A stretch of DNA of 64,000 nt, taken from NCBI RefSeq assembly GCF_001407835.1, contig NZ_CYUO01000004.1:76739-140738 (forward strand), written 5' to 3'. Under the pieces are notes generated by a model. That model saw nothing but the letters and a program-made list of their open reading frames with translations. It was not told where the DNA came from and ran no database searches. This DNA is from Lagierella massiliensis (lineage in GTDB: Bacteria; Bacillota; Clostridia; Tissierellales; Peptoniphilaceae). Made by a program: the position numbers and the translations under genes. Shown here in pieces: positions 19,456-27,497 of this stretch. Every line of letters starts with the position of its first letter. Positions within the stretch are counted from its first letter, which is position 1.

Positions 19456-21327
19456 CTATTTAAAAACAATAGCTTGTTTAGGACAAACTTGTTTACAGTT
19501 GCCACACTTTATACATTTTTCTTGATCTATAACATGAAGTTTTTTAACTTCTCCCTCTATACAGTCAACAGGACATTCTCTCTTACATCTTGTACATCCT
19601 ATACATGCATCAGTTATGAAGTAATTCAACAGGTTTTTACAGTGATGAGCAGGGCATGTATGATCTACAACATGGGCTTCGTACTCATCTCTAAAGTATC
19701 TTAAGGTTGAAAGAACTGGGTTTGGAGCTGATTGACCAAGACCACAAAGAGAAGATACTTTAATTATATTTCCAAGTTCTTCAAGTCTGTCAATGTCTTC
19801 AAGAGTTCCATTTCCTTCAGTAATCTTTTCTAAGATTTCAAGCATTCTCTTAGTACCTTCTCTACATGGAGTACATTTACCACATGATTCATCAACAGTA
19901 AATTCAAGGAAGAATCTTGCGATATCAACCATACAAGTGTCTTCGTCCATTACGATCATTCCACCTGAACCCATCATAGAGCCAAGAGCTGTTAAGTTAT
20001 CGTAATCAATAGGAGTGTCAAGGTAGTCCTTAGTTATACATCCACCAGAAGGTCCACCAGTTTGAACTGCCTTAAATTCTTTATCATTTATAATACCGCC
20101 ACCGATATCGTAGATAATCTCTCTTAAAGTTGTTCCCATTGGAACTTCTATAATACCAGTTCTCTTAATCTTTCCACCTAAAGTAAATACTTTTGTACCT
20201 TTAGATTTTTCAGTACCAATCTTGTTAAACCAGTCTGCGCCTCTAAATATAATTTGAGCCACATTTGCATAGGTTTCAACGTTGTTGATAAGGGTTGGTT
20301 TACCCCAAAGTCCTTCATTTGCAGGGAAAGGAGGTTTGTTTCTTGGAATACCTCTCTTACCTTCAATTGATTCTATAAGAGCCATCTCTTCACCACATAC
20401 GAAAGCTCCAGCACCAAGTCTAAGTTCAAGTTCAAATGAGAAGTCAGTTCCCAATATATTCTTGCCCATTAAGTTGTGCTCTCTTGCTCTTTCAATACTC
20501 TTTTCAAGTAGTGCAACAGCTGATGGATATTCGGCTCTAATGTAAATATAACCTTGATGTGCACCAATTGCATAGGCTGCTATCGTCATTGCTTCAATAA
20601 CTGCATATGGGTCACCTTCAAGGATGGATCTGTCCATGAATGCACCAGGGTCGCCTTCGTCAGCGTTACATATAACGTACTTGATGTCATTTTGTGCATC
20701 ATGAGTGAATTGCCATTTTAAACCTGTAGGGAATCCACCGCCCCCACGACCTCTAAGTCCACTTTCTTTGATTTCGTCTATGACTTCTTGAGGAGTCATC
20801 TTAGTTAAAGCCTTTTCCAAACCTCTGTAACCGTCTAAAGCTATGTACTCTTCTATAGAGTTAGGATTTACTAAACCACAGTTTTTATGGGCGATTTTCT
20901 TTTGCTTTTTATAAAATGAGGTTTCATATATTGACTTTAAAACATCGTCAGTTAAAGTTTCTTTATAGATAAGTTCCTCTACAGTTTTTCCACCAAGTAA
21001 GTCTTCTTCAGCTATTCTTGTTCCGTCACCTTCTTTAAGATATGCATAGAACTTTCCACCAGGATATACTATTGCAATAGGACCAGCTTCGCAAAGACCA
21101 AAACATCCAACCCTTACAACGTCAATGGATTTTTCTTTTCCAGCTTTTGAAATAGCTTCACGTATTTCCTTTTCAATAACTTCTGAATGGGAAGATCTAC
21201 ATCCAGTATCACCACAAACAAGAACTTGTTTTTCATAAATACTGTTAACATCCTCAAAAAGATTGGATCTTAAAGCCATTTGAGGTAATGTCTTATCCTT
21301 AATTTCTAACAATTCTTTTAAGTTCAT
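19456..21327 (-). CDS. NuoF/HydB-like NAD(P)- and FMN-binding subunit
   Basis: 623 residues. Order: N-terminal thioredoxin-like [2Fe-2S] domain (CGDTGCRSS ... GCFGLCEAGP), the FMN/NAD domain (GLRGRGGGGFPTGLKW, CNADEGDPGAFMDR, RLGAGAFVCGEEMALIESIEG), the SLBB segment, the N3 cluster motif CGKCTPCREG, then two C-terminal [4Fe-4S] ferredoxin motifs (CIGCTRCKRECPVD, CIKCGNCKQVCPK). This layout is that of HydB/HylB-type diaphorase subunits of bifurcating enzymes. The start ATG overlaps the NuoE-like stop (TAATG). It exchanges electrons with NAD and possibly ferredoxin. Confidence 0.93.
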   Translation of the reverse strand: MNLKELLEIKDKTLPQMALRSNLFEDVNSIYEKQVLVCGDTGCRSSHSEVIEKEIREAISKAGKEKSIDVVRVGCFGLCEAGPIAIVYPGGKFYAYLKEGDGTRIAEEDLLGGKTVEELIYKETLTDDVLKSIYETSFYKKQKKIAHKNCGLVNPNSIEEYIALDGYRGLEKALTKMTPQEVIDEIKESGLRGRGGGGFPTGLKWQFTHDAQNDIKYVICNADEGDPGAFMDRSILEGDPYAVIEAMTIAAYAIGAHQGYIYIRAEYPSAVALLEKSIERAREHNLMGKNILGTDFSFELELRLGAGAFVCGEEMALIESIEGKRGIPRNKPPFPANEGLWGKPTLINNVETYANVAQIIFRGADWFNKIGTEKSKGTKVFTLGGKIKRTGIIEVPMGTTLREIIYDIGGGIINDKEFKAVQTGGPSGGCITKDYLDTPIDYDNLTALGSMMGSGGMIVMDEDTCMVDIARFFLEFTVDESCGKCTPCREGTKRMLEILEKITEGNGTLEDIDRLEELGNIIKVSSLCGLGQSAPNPVLSTLRYFRDEYEAHVVDHTCPAHHCKNLLNYFITDACIGCTRCKRECPVDCIEGEVKKLHVIDQEKCIKCGNCKQVCPKQAIVFK

Positions 21328-21833
21328 TAACTATTCACCTCTTCTTTTTCTCTATAAGAATCCAAAATCTTTTTCACATCGGAACTTTTAAGTTTGCCAT
21401 AAACGTCTCCGCTTATAGTCATAACAGGTGCAAGCCCACAAGCTCCTATACATCTTGTAGCTTGAATAGAGAAGTTCAAGTCAGGAGTTGTTCCACCTAC
21501 TCCAATACCTAAGTTATCACAAACTTCATTTAAAATACTTTGAGCACCCCTAACATAGCATGCGGTACCAAGACAAACTCCAATATCGTGTTTACCTTTT
21601 GGAATCAAAGAGAATTGGGAATAAAAAGTAACTACACCATATATCTCCGCAATGGGAATACCTGTCTTTTTTGAAATGATTTGTTGAATCTCTATAGGCA
21701 AATATCCAAATAAACTTTGGCCCTTATGTAGTATGGTCATAAGAGAACCCTTTTGTTTCTTCTTTTCGTCAATAAAGCCTTCAAACTCTACTAACTTTTC
21801 AGCATTTGCTTCATAGTCAAATGCAAAGTTCAT
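21327..21833 (-). CDS. NuoE/HydC-like [2Fe-2S] subunit
   Basis: 168 residues, thioredoxin-like fold with the four cysteine ligands in CLGTACYVRGA and TRCIGACGLAPV. The N-terminal helical part carries the usual LHKGQSLFGYLPIEIQQIIS and VVTFYSQF segments. First gene of the fdh operon, coupled to the NuoF-like gene by TAATG. The ATG at 21833 has AGGAGGG eight bases upstream; a GTG at 21839 would overlap the ribosome binding site. Confidence 0.93.
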   Translation of the reverse strand: MNFAFDYEANAEKLVEFEGFIDEKKKQKGSLMTILHKGQSLFGYLPIEIQQIISKKTGIPIAEIYGVVTFYSQFSLIPKGKHDIGVCLGTACYVRGAQSILNEVCDNLGIGVGGTTPDLNFSIQATRCIGACGLAPVMTISGDVYGKLKSSDVKKILDSYREKEEVNS

Positions 21834-21852
21834 AAACACCCCTCCTATATTG

Positions 21853-21866
21853 TGAAAATGTTTTCA
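21853..21866 (-). promoter_or_regulatory. cre-like palindrome upstream of the fdh operon
   Basis: TGAAAATGTTTTCA, one mismatch from the CcpA catabolite-response consensus on either strand, lying 20 bases before the first start codon of the operon and facing glpK on the other side. CcpA itself is not in the window, so this is a candidate only. Confidence 0.35.
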
Positions 21867-22015
21867 AAGTAAATGCATTAATGAAACATTTATCCCCTAC
21901 TCACTATACATATTATTTCACAAATTATAAAATTTATCAACTACCTTTAAGTTAATAAAGTGAAAATAATACTAATAAATTGATAAATCCTGTATAATAT
22001 AAAAAGAGGTGAAAT

Positions 22016-23509
22016 ATGGAAAAGTATTTTATGGCAATAGATGCTGGTACGACAAGTAGCAGGTGTATATTATTTAATGAAAGAGGAGAAGTGAAATCAG
22101 TTTCACAAAGGGAAATAAGACAGATTTTTCCACATCCTGGATATGTGGAACAGGATCCTACAGATATATGGGCTACCCAAGTAAGTTGTTGCGTGGAAGC
22201 AATGTCAAAGCTTGGAGTAACTTGGAAGGATATTATATCCATTGGCGTTTCAAACCAAAGAGAAACTACCATATTATGGGATAAAAATACAGGGGAGCCA
22301 ATTTATAATGCAATAGTTTGGCAATGTAGACGGACTGCAGATTATTGTGATGAGCTAAAAAAAGAAGGCTATACTCAGATGATAAAAGACAAGACTGGAC
22401 TTGTTCCCGATGCATATTTTTCCGCAACAAAGATAAAATGGATTCTTGATAATGTTCCAGGTGCAAGAAAAAAGGCGGAGAGAGGTGAAATACTCTTTGG
22501 TACAGTTGATTGCTATTTAATCTGGAAACTAACTGGAGGAAAGGTCCACAAGACTGAGAAATCAAATGCCTGTAGAACCATGCTATACAATATAAAGGAA
22601 CTCAAATGGGATGAGGAGATATTAAAACTCTTGGACATACCAAAGGAAATTCTTCCAGAAGTTGGAACATCAGCAGGAGACTTTGGATACTGTGACAAGT
22701 CATATATGGGAGGAGAGATTCCAATAACTGGAGTGCTTGGTGACCAACAGGCATCCTTGTTTGGACAAAACTGTTTCCAAAAAGGGGATTGTAAAAACAC
22801 CTATGGAACAGGTGCCTTTTTACTTATGAATACTGGAGATACTCCAGTTTATTCAGACCATGGACTGGTTACCACAATTGCCTGGGGACTTGAAGACAGG
22901 GTGGACTACGCCTTAGAAGGTTCGATTTTCGTTGCAGGTTCAGCAATACAATGGCTAAGGGATGAACTTAGAATTATCGATACATCAGAAGACTCAGAAT
23001 ACATGGCGTCAAAGGTTGAAGACACCAATGACTGTTATGTAGTACCTGCCTTTACAGGACTTGGTGCACCATATTGGGACCAATATGCAAGGGGAGCAAT
23101 AGTTGGAATAACAAGGGGAGTAAATAAATATCACATCATTCGTGCAACCCTTGAATCAATGGCGTATCTTTCAAGAGATGTTATAGAAGTAATGGAAAAA
23201 GATTTAAAGGACAAAATCCATCTTTTAAAAGTTGATGGTGGTGCAAGTAACAATAATTTTCTTATGCAGTTTCAAGCTGATATTCTTGGGGTAGATGTAA
23301 TTAGGCCAAGCCTTACAGAGACTACCGCACTGGGAGCAGCTTTAATCTCTGCCCTTGGTAAGGGATATTATAAAAATCTTGACGAGATAAAGCAGACGGA
23401 CATTAAAGAAGTAATATTTAAACCGAATATGAGTGATGAAATTAGAATGGAAAAAATAGAAAGATGGAGAAAAGCTGTGACATATTCTTTATCTTGGGCT
23501 AAAAAATAA
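22016..23509 (+). CDS. glpK: Glycerol kinase
   Basis: 497 residues, FGGY family. ATP-dependent phosphorylation of glycerol to glycerol 3-phosphate. Seen: AIDAGTTSSRCILF (phosphate 1), SNQRETTILWDK, WQCRRTADYCDEL, GDQQASLFGQ, NTYGTGAFLLMNTG, and the adenosine motif DGGASNNNFLMQFQ with TALGAALIS. In many Firmicute enzymes a histidine in a HFYGSEVP-like loop is phosphorylated by HPr; the equivalent loop here reads KSYMGGEIP, so that histidine seems absent. RBS AGAGGTG, TATAAT at 21993. No glycerol facilitator or GlpO is adjacent. Confidence 0.96.
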   Translation: MEKYFMAIDAGTTSSRCILFNERGEVKSVSQREIRQIFPHPGYVEQDPTDIWATQVSCCVEAMSKLGVTWKDIISIGVSNQRETTILWDKNTGEPIYNAIVWQCRRTADYCDELKKEGYTQMIKDKTGLVPDAYFSATKIKWILDNVPGARKKAERGEILFGTVDCYLIWKLTGGKVHKTEKSNACRTMLYNIKELKWDEEILKLLDIPKEILPEVGTSAGDFGYCDKSYMGGEIPITGVLGDQQASLFGQNCFQKGDCKNTYGTGAFLLMNTGDTPVYSDHGLVTTIAWGLEDRVDYALEGSIFVAGSAIQWLRDELRIIDTSEDSEYMASKVEDTNDCYVVPAFTGLGAPYWDQYARGAIVGITRGVNKYHIIRATLESMAYLSRDVIEVMEKDLKDKIHLLKVDGGASNNNFLMQFQADILGVDVIRPSLTETTALGAALISALGKGYYKNLDEIKQTDIKEVIFKPNMSDEIRMEKIERWRKAVTYSLSWAKK

Positions 23510-23568
23510 GAAAATTAGTAGTATAATATATAGTGAAGTAATATTTGATTTGATAAGGAGAGGAAAAA

Positions 23569-24111
23569 ATGGCAAAGAGTATTAAGACAAACTTAGATAT
23601 AATAGAATCTCTATTATATTTTTGGCAAGCAAGTAGCGAAGGAGAAAAGACAGGAGAAGACTACATTAGATCAGTAGCTTCAATGGATGACATGAAGTAT
23701 GTTTACAATGATGAGTTTACTGAAGAAGAAGCAAGAAGAGTTCTTTCTTCAATTTCAAACAGAGAGCTTTTATCTGACACTACAAAATCAGAAAGAAAAT
23801 TCTGGAACAACAATATGTGGATGATGGAAGATTTAGGATTTACAGATCTTATGGTAGCACCTGTAAAGCAACTTCACTCAGACAAGTTCCTTGAAGTGGT
23901 AAACAAACATCCTAACAAAGACAGATACGAAAAAATAGAAATAGTATTTGTTCCAGGACATTTAGATGAATATTATATTGATGAAAACCGTCTAATTATA
24001 AACTTCTTCAAGATAATGGTTGACATCTTCGACAATGAAAAGATTACAATTGCAGGAAAGCCAATGGATGACTATATTGAAGAAAAATTGATAGAGCTAT
24101 TAGAAAAATAA
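23569..24111 (+). CDS. Conserved protein of unknown function, acidic, cytoplasmic
   Basis: 180 residues, soluble, with no signal peptide or membrane segment. It begins with a helical stretch (TNLDIIESLLYFWQASSEG), has a Trp/Asn/Met-rich patch (WNNNMWMMEDLGFTDLM) and a central VKQLHSDKFLEVVNKHP. I do not recognise the family with confidence. It has a strong RBS (AAGGAGAGG) and stands alone, ended by a terminator. Separated from glpK by 59 bases containing a TATAAT. Confidence 0.75.
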   Translation: MAKSIKTNLDIIESLLYFWQASSEGEKTGEDYIRSVASMDDMKYVYNDEFTEEEARRVLSSISNRELLSDTTKSERKFWNNNMWMMEDLGFTDLMVAPVKQLHSDKFLEVVNKHPNKDRYEKIEIVFVPGHLDEYYIDENRLIINFFKIMVDIFDNEKITIAGKPMDDYIEEKLIELLEK

Positions 24112-24123
24112 AGATTTAAAAAT

Positions 24124-24154
24124 AAAGCACTCGGTATCAGCCGGGTGCTTTGTT
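24124..24154 (+). terminator. Rho-independent terminator
   Basis: AAAGCACTCGG / CCGGGTGCTTT stem (one G-T pair) with loop TATCAG, 12 bases after the preceding stop. Confidence 0.85.
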
Positions 24155-24181
24155 AATGTAATAAAATAAGTTGATTCTACA

Positions 24182-24209
24182 TTGACAAAAAAATATTGTG
24201 GGGTATAAT
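24182..24209 (+). promoter_or_regulatory. Sigma-A promoter for the 61-aa membrane protein
   Basis: TTGACA (24182-24187), 16-base spacer, TATAAT (24204-24209). It leaves a leader of about 100 bases with a possible GGTAT/ATACC hairpin before the start codon. Confidence 0.75.
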
Positions 24210-24318
24210 AAATATAAATAAAAAGGTAGGTATTTTTATTAGGATACCCAAAAAAGTTCATAGTAGAAAGGTATTACAATAGGATTATAGGCAGTAGATA
24301 TTAAAAACGGAGGACAAT

Positions 24319-24504
24319 ATGGAAATTTTAGTAGTATTTATACTTATTTATTCCCTAATAGCCATAGGCCTTGGAGGATCTCACTTATTTAAAAATAGGG
24401 ATATGAAAACCCCTGAGGACAATATAATATTTCTATTGAACTTAATACTGTTGGGGATAGGTCTTATAGGTTTTGCATCAAGTATAGGAATTTTTATTCC
24501 TTAA
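24319..24504 (+). CDS. Small two-helix membrane protein
   Basis: 61 residues: hydrophobic helix at about residues 3-21, a charged loop (FKNRDMKTPEDN) and a second hydrophobic helix at about 33-59. Supported by a near-perfect promoter, a GGAGG ribosome binding site seven bases before the ATG and a terminator just after it. Function not recognised. Confidence 0.75.
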   Translation: MEILVVFILIYSLIAIGLGGSHLFKNRDMKTPEDNIIFLLNLILLGIGLIGFASSIGIFIP

Positions 24505-24518
24505 ATATTGATTATTAA

Positions 24519-24552
24519 AAAGCACCAGGTCATAACGCCAGGTGCTTTACTT
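24519..24552. terminator. Bidirectional terminator
   Basis: AAAGCACC / GGTGCTTT stem extended by GG / CC past one mismatch, between the small membrane protein and the convergent mgtC-like gene. Confidence 0.75.
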
Positions 24553-24561
24553 ATATATTTT

Positions 24562-25263
24562 TTAATTTAACTCAATATAATTTACGTCTTTATTTTTTTC
24601 AATATAGCTATCTATAAATTTCATTTTATCTACGAATCCACGATACTCTATTTCAAATACATATCTATATTCGTTAGTACCATTATTCATGATATTTTCC
24701 ATAGTATAATTTTTTATTTCACTGTGGTATTCCTTTAAAAAAGTTTCCAGATTATTTCTATTAATTTTCTTTCCCTTGAAACTAATCTTTAGTCTCATTA
24801 TTCCTCTATTTAGTTTTTTATGATTCAACACTGTTAGTATAAGGATTAAAAATCCACTTCCAAGTAGAGATACCACATATTCGCCATATCCTACGGCTAT
24901 ACATATACTTGCAACTGACCACAGTGAAACTGCAGATGTCATTCCATCGACTGTTATTTTATTTCTAACTAAAATAAGACCGGATCCTAAAAAGCCGATA
25001 CCTGATATGATTTGGGCAGTAAGTCTTGCAGTATCTGCACCGATTACACCAATATATTCAGGATTTTTCATGTTCCACCTAATGGCCTCTTCTGTCATAT
25101 CTACTTGAACCAAAGTTATTACACAGACACCAACTGCAAGTATCATATGAGTTCTTACTCCAGCTGATGAGTGTTTTTCTCTATCAAGTCCAACTATAAA
25201 TCCTATTAGTGAACATATTAAAAGTCTTAAAATAATTTCTGTTGGGGTTAGTACTACATCCAT
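24562..25263 (-). CDS. MgtC/SapB family membrane protein
   Basis: 233 residues. N-terminal half has four hydrophobic segments with family signatures LICSLIGFIVGLDREKHSSAGVRTH and RLTAQIISGIGFLGSGLILVRN; C-terminal half (from about residue 150) is a soluble ACT-like domain. Related proteins are linked to magnesium limitation, acid survival and ATP synthase regulation, but no Mg transporter is adjacent. Good AAGGAGGA ribosome binding site. Monocistronic. Confidence 0.88.
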   Translation of the reverse strand: MDVVLTPTEIILRLLICSLIGFIVGLDREKHSSAGVRTHMILAVGVCVITLVQVDMTEEAIRWNMKNPEYIGVIGADTARLTAQIISGIGFLGSGLILVRNKITVDGMTSAVSLWSVASICIAVGYGEYVVSLLGSGFLILILTVLNHKKLNRGIMRLKISFKGKKINRNNLETFLKEYHSEIKNYTMENIMNNGTNEYRYVFEIEYRGFVDKMKFIDSYIEKNKDVNYIELN

Positions 25264-25414
25264 TTTTATCCTCCTTTGTTTTATATTATAATAGTATCAC
25301 AAGTTAAAGGCTAAATTGTATAATATTTAGTAAAACCCTATGATTTTATAAAAAGAGATATAGAAAATATCTAACTTGAGTATAAATTCTCTTGTTTACT
25401 TTAGTCACATAGTT

Positions 25415-25903
25415 TTATTGATTTGCCTGTTCTAAATCCTTTATATTATCTACAGCAATCATAGTTGCGACAATTAGTTCTTCAAATTCTTCATTGACTA
25501 TATTTAAGGTGTAACAGTCTCTAAGTCTAAAAAATCCTTTTTCAATATATCCAATTAGCTCTTCGTCTTTTAGAATTTGAAAATCGAGGAAGAAAACATC
25601 TCCTTCAATTCTAATATTTTCAGAACAAGGTAACACATATATTGATTTTTTGAAAAATGCCAATTGTTTTTGTAAGGTAATCTTCTTTTTATTTGGAAAA
25701 GTTACGTTATACTCTGGAAGGAAGAAACTAATTTGTTTTTCTATTGTCGTAACTTCGCCGGTTTTATTATTGGTAATTTCAAAATATTTTTTTAAAAATC
25801 GAAATTCTTCATCAACATTATAAACAGGACTTTCATTTTCATCAAAGATTTCATAGTGATCTTCTATTTTAAATATCTTTTGCTCTAAGTAAAGCTTTTT
25901 CAT
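25415..25903 (-). CDS. LURP-one/scramblase-like family protein
   Basis: 162 residues predicted as a small beta-rich protein. The order LYLEQKIFKIEDHYEIFDENESPVYNV, FLKKYFEI, ISFFLPEYNVTF, KKSIYVLP and FRLRDCYTLNI follows the LURP-one-related (DUF567) pattern. The function of bacterial members is not known. The ATG at 25903 has a perfect AGGAGGATATT before it; an upstream start would add nine residues. It follows the DUF1846 gene on the same strand, separated by a terminator. Confidence 0.65.
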   Translation of the reverse strand: MKKLYLEQKIFKIEDHYEIFDENESPVYNVDEEFRFLKKYFEITNNKTGEVTTIEKQISFFLPEYNVTFPNKKKITLQKQLAFFKKSIYVLPCSENIRIEGDVFFLDFQILKDEELIGYIEKGFFRLRDCYTLNIVNEEFEELIVATMIAVDNIKDLEQANQ

Positions 25904-25930
25904 AATATCCTCCTGCTTATTTTTACCCAA

Positions 25931-25956
25931 AAAAAGCCGAAGAATTAACTTCGACT
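25931..25956 (-). terminator. Terminator after the DUF1846 gene
   Basis: On the minus strand AAGTCGAAG / CTTCGGCTT (one G-T pair), loop TTAATT, then seven T residues, directly after the stop codon. Confidence 0.85.
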
Positions 25957-27435
25957 TTAAATATATATAGGATTATTTTCAAATACTGATTCACAGGTTG
26001 CTTGGATTCCAAGTTTTTTGAATAGCTTCTTATCCACTGAACCAAGCATCGCAGATATGTGAACTTGAGCATTTTTCAGCTTAGGTATTTGGTCCAGAGC
26101 AAGTTGTGCTTTTTTATCATTTGCTGCTGATATAGAAAGTGCTATTAGTGTTTCGTCTATGTGAAGTCTTGGATTTTTGCTTCCAAGATAATCTATTTTC
26201 AGCTTTTGGATTGGTTCAATTGCTTCAGGCGATATAAGATGCACTGGATCGTCAATTTCTGCAAGATACTTTAGTGCATTTAATATAAGTGCTGCAGAAG
26301 GACCGAGCAAATCAGAAGTCTTTCCTGTAATTATATGGCCGTCAGAAAGTTCCATTGCAGCGGCAGCAAATCCTGTTTCAGAAGCTCTTTTCATTGCCGC
26401 TGTAACAACAGGTCTGTCTTCAGGGGTAAGCTTTAGCTGTTTCATTAAAAGTTCGGTTCGATAGACCACAGAATGATTTATTCTACCCTTAGCATATTCA
26501 TTTAAAGCTTCATAGTATCTTCTGATAATCTCCTGTTTTGAAGCTTCTTTACAAGCCTCGTCATCTGATATGCAAAATCCTGCCATATTCACGCCCATGT
26601 CAGTAGGGGAATAGTATGGAGAACTTCCGTATATCATTTCAAACATGGCCTTTAATACTGGGAATATTTCAACGTCTCTATTGTATGACACCACTGTTTC
26701 GCCGTAGTGTTCAAGGTGATAGGGATCAATCATATTTATATCGTTAAGGTCTGCAGTTGCCGCTTCATATGCCAAGTTGATTGGATGTTTTAGTGAAAGA
26801 TTCCATATTGGAAAGGTTTCAAACTTTGCATATCCCGCCCTAATACCTCTTTTTTGATCATGGTAGAGTTGTGAAAGACAGGTTGCCATCTTTCCACTTC
26901 CAGGCCCTGGTGCAGTTACAACGATTAAAGGCTTTGTTGTCTTTATATATTCGTTTTTTCCAAATCCCTTTTCGCTCACAATATTTGTAATATCGGAAGG
27001 ATAGTCTTCTATAATATAGTGAGTGTATACATCTATGCCAAGATTTGTAAGGCGTTCTTTAAAAAGGTCCGCTCCTGGTTGTCCAGTGTATTGGGTAATA
27101 ACAACTGAACCAACGTACAGTCCATATTTTTCAAAGCAGTCAATAAGGCGCAGTAGTTCAATATCATATGTGATACCAAGGTCACCTCGAACCTTATTCT
27201 TTTCAATATCCTTAGCATTAATGGTTATGATTATCTCAATTTCTTTAGAAAGTTCCATGAGGAGTCTAAGTTTTATATCTGGTTCAAATCCAGGCAAAAC
27301 TCTGGAGGCGTGGTAGTCATCAAATAGCTTTCCACCAAATTCAAGGTAAAGCTTGTTATCAAACTGCTCTATCCTCTTTCTAATATTTTTCGATTGTAAC
27401 TCAATATATTTATCCTTATCAAAACCGATGTTCAT
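25957..27435 (-). CDS. DUF1846 family protein
   Basis: 492 residues matching the conserved DUF1846 pattern: the N-terminal IGFDKDKYIELQSKNIRKRIEQF, LYLEFGGKLFDDYHASRVLPGF, then VVTAPGPGSGKMATCLSQLYHD (a nucleotide-binding-like loop), NLAYEAATADLND, GVNMAGF and a C-terminal LGSKNPRLHIDETLIALSISAAND. The family is common in Firmicutes and has no firmly established activity. The GPGSGK loop suggests nucleotide or phosphate binding. Stand-alone gene with its own terminator. Confidence 0.88.
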   Translation of the reverse strand: MNIGFDKDKYIELQSKNIRKRIEQFDNKLYLEFGGKLFDDYHASRVLPGFEPDIKLRLLMELSKEIEIIITINAKDIEKNKVRGDLGITYDIELLRLIDCFEKYGLYVGSVVITQYTGQPGADLFKERLTNLGIDVYTHYIIEDYPSDITNIVSEKGFGKNEYIKTTKPLIVVTAPGPGSGKMATCLSQLYHDQKRGIRAGYAKFETFPIWNLSLKHPINLAYEAATADLNDINMIDPYHLEHYGETVVSYNRDVEIFPVLKAMFEMIYGSSPYYSPTDMGVNMAGFCISDDEACKEASKQEIIRRYYEALNEYAKGRINHSVVYRTELLMKQLKLTPEDRPVVTAAMKRASETGFAAAAMELSDGHIITGKTSDLLGPSAALILNALKYLAEIDDPVHLISPEAIEPIQKLKIDYLGSKNPRLHIDETLIALSISAANDKKAQLALDQIPKLKNAQVHISAMLGSVDKKLFKKLGIQATCESVFENNPIYI

Positions 27436-27497
27436 ATGTCCCCCTAATATTCAAAATACATATTAAGTTTACTACAAAACGCTAAATTGTACCATTG

